Shown here: positions 62,746 through 64,000 of the stretch, piece by piece
Layout of the letters: every line of letters begins with the position of its first letter
Numbering within the stretch: the stretch's first letter is position 1
Assembly: GCA_963736445.1 (NCBI GenBank)
Contig: CAVTOY010000014.1
Location: 1 to 64,000 of the forward strand
Source: Thiosocius sp963736445
GTDB taxonomy: Bacteria; Pseudomonadota; Gammaproteobacteria; Chromatiales; Chromatiaceae
DNA: 64,000 nt
Reading direction: 5' to 3'
Position numbers and translations under genes: made by a program
The notes under the pieces: model-generated
The model's input: the letters and a program-made list of their open reading frames with translations, nothing else
What the model was told of the DNA's origin: nothing
Database searches by the model: none

Positions 62746-64000
62746 TCACCAGTCGAGATGATGCTCGTCGGTATCTTCCAGGCGCTCGCCCGGGTCCTCG
62801 ACCCTGCTTTCCGACAGCGCCGCGTCGACCAAGGCCTGCTGCTGCGCTCGATGCAGAACCGCACTGCCACAGGCCGGCGAGGCCGAGGGCGCCCGCCCTG
62901 CATACCCCAATGTCTGGCGGTCGCCGGTAAGGACTCTGAGATGGTGCTGAATCTGGTACCAGGCGCCCTGGTTTCTCGGCTCCTCCTGACACCAGACGAT
63001 CTCAGAAGCCGAAAAATACTGGCCCAAAAGCTCCCCAAGGCGACGTCGCGGGAAGGGATAAAGCTGTTCGATACGCAGGATCGCGATATCGTCGATGCTG
63101 CGCTGGCGTCGCGCGCCCAACAGGTCGAAATAGACTTTTCCGCTGCACAGGACCACGCGACGCACCCCATTTGACGTCAGCCCATCGATCTCCGGCTGGA
63201 CGACCGCCAGGGCGCCGCCGACGAACGCATTTATGGATGATTTGGACAAGGGGTGGCGCAGCAGGCTCTTGGGCGTCATTACCACCAAAGGCCGACGGAA
63301 GCGCCGCTTTATCTGGTCCCGCAGCAAATGGAAAAACTGTGCCGGCGTGCTCGGCACCCACACCCGCATATTGAGCTCGGCACACAGCTGCAGGAAGCGC
63401 TCCAGCCGCGCCGAGGAGTGCTCCGGGCCCTGGCCCTCGAATCCATGTGGCAGGAAAAGCGTCAGCTGGCATAGCCTGCCCCATTTGAGATAGCCGCTAC
63501 CGATGAACTGATCTATGACCATCTGGGCGCCATTCGCGAAATCGCCGAACTGCGCCTCCCAGATTACGAGCGTGTTCGGCATGGAGGTCGCATAACCGTA
63601 CTCGAAGCCGAGCACCGCGAGCTCTGACAGCAGCGAATTAATAACCTCGAAACGCGGCTGGCCCTCGAACAGATGCGCCAGCGGGATATAGCTGCGGAAG
63701 TCGCTCTGGTCGTGATACGCAGCGTGACGATGGGCGAAAGTGCCGCGTATGGAATCCTGCCCTGATAACCGCACCGCATGCCCGTCGAGCAGCAGCGTGG
63801 CATAGGCCAGTGTCTCCGCCATACCCCAATCCACGGCCACCTCACCGGCGAGCATCCGTCGTCGCTCGTCGATCACCCGCTCGACGCCGCGCTGCAGCAC
63901 AAATCCCTCGGGTAGCGCCAACGCGCGCTCCCCCAATCGACGAAGTTGCGCCAGCGGCACGCGGGTGTCGACCGCTTCATCGGGGCGCGCAATCAGGTAC
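62746..64000 (-). CDS. sucA: 2-oxoglutarate dehydrogenase E1 component, C-terminal part
   Basis: About 417 residues are visible and the gene runs off the right edge. LAYATLLLDGHAVRLSGQDS, GTFAHRHAAYHDQ, GFEYGYATSMPNTLVIWEAQ and FGDFANGAQMVIDQFIGSG are typical of SucA's pyrimidine-binding domain; LPHGFEGQGPEHSSARLERF and VVLCSGKVYFDL lie toward the C-terminus. It decarboxylates 2-oxoglutarate in the TCA cycle with thiamine diphosphate. No sucB follows within 80 bases of its end, where the convergent small membrane gene stops. The last about 45 residues (after HHLRVLTGDR) are longer than in E. coli SucA. Confidence 0.93.
   Translation of the reverse strand, partial: YLIARPDEAVDTRVPLAQLRRLGERALALPEGFVLQRGVERVIDERRRMLAGEVAVDWGMAETLAYATLLLDGHAVRLSGQDSIRGTFAHRHAAYHDQSDFRSYIPLAHLFEGQPRFEVINSLLSELAVLGFEYGYATSMPNTLVIWEAQFGDFANGAQMVIDQFIGSGYLKWGRLCQLTLFLPHGFEGQGPEHSSARLERFLQLCAELNMRVWVPSTPAQFFHLLRDQIKRRFRRPLVVMTPKSLLRHPLSKSSINAFVGGALAVVQPEIDGLTSNGVRRVVLCSGKVYFDLLGARRQRSIDDIAILRIEQLYPFPRRRLGELLGQYFSASEIVWCQEEPRNQGAWYQIQHHLRVLTGDRQTLGYAGRAPSASPACGSAVLHRAQQQALVDAALSESRVEDPGERLEDTDEHHLDW

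Overview
The window looks like two unrelated genomes joined at a 24-base run of T (7117-7140). Bases 1-7116 are visibly AT-richer and carry genes typical of an anaerobic, sulfate-reducer-like (Desulfobacterota-type) bacterium: heterodisulfide-reductase-type HdrC/HdrB, a fragment of a quinol nitric oxide reductase, Lcl-domain and DUF3124 proteins, and an ArsR / permease / AhpD-like / CxxC redox protein cassette. From 7141 to the end the DNA is GC-rich with the gene content and gene order of a gammaproteobacterium. ATP sulfurylase (sat), a TauE/SafE exporter and several PEP-CTERM-type proteins fit a sulfur-oxidising, Chromatiales-like lineage. Both taxonomic placements are inferences from gene content, not from a search.

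Region by region: 1-7.1 kb holds the AT-rich block, ending in a thioredoxin gene cut by the T run. 7.1-10.9 kb holds two tiny VPEID-CTERM proteins, a secreted subtilisin-like protease with one frameshift, and a VPxP-CTERM protein. 11-19.6 kb is an accessory island. It has five adjacent toxin-antitoxin modules (MNT/HEPN, Phd/PIN, a beheaded Phd with PIN, DUF433/DUF5615, VapB with truncated VapC), a sixth decayed MNT/HepT pair, one intact RAYT (REP-associated Y1 transposase) element, several RAYT end fragments and REP palindromes, and a complete IS4-family element with 19-bp inverted repeats and an 11-bp target duplication lying inside a RAYT end.

19.6-64 kb is core genome: serS, DUF190/crcB, rarA, lolA, ftsK; ald against trxB; a COG3146 acyltransferase, aat, ate, infA; clpA/clpS, csp, icd, nudJ, mnmA, hflD, a repeat-rich lipoprotein, purB; an OmpA-like protein; roxA, GNAT, a secretin-domain protein; nudF, sat; lapA/lapB/pyrF; a lone FliK-like protein; SDR; mscL; dapB; dnaJ/dnaK/grpE/hrcA with two convincing heat-shock sigma-32 promoters; nadK, recN; TauE; and the 3' part of sucA running off the right edge.

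Themes: aat, ate, clpS and clpA together form an N-end-rule proteolysis block. Single-base indels break trxB, clpS, nudF and the subtilase, and at least eight fall within icd alone, which suggests locally poor sequence rather than gene decay. A short intergenic repeat bounded by CCCGCAT-type inverted ends occurs three times, twice directly abutting a stop codon. No rRNA, tRNA or CRISPR array was seen.
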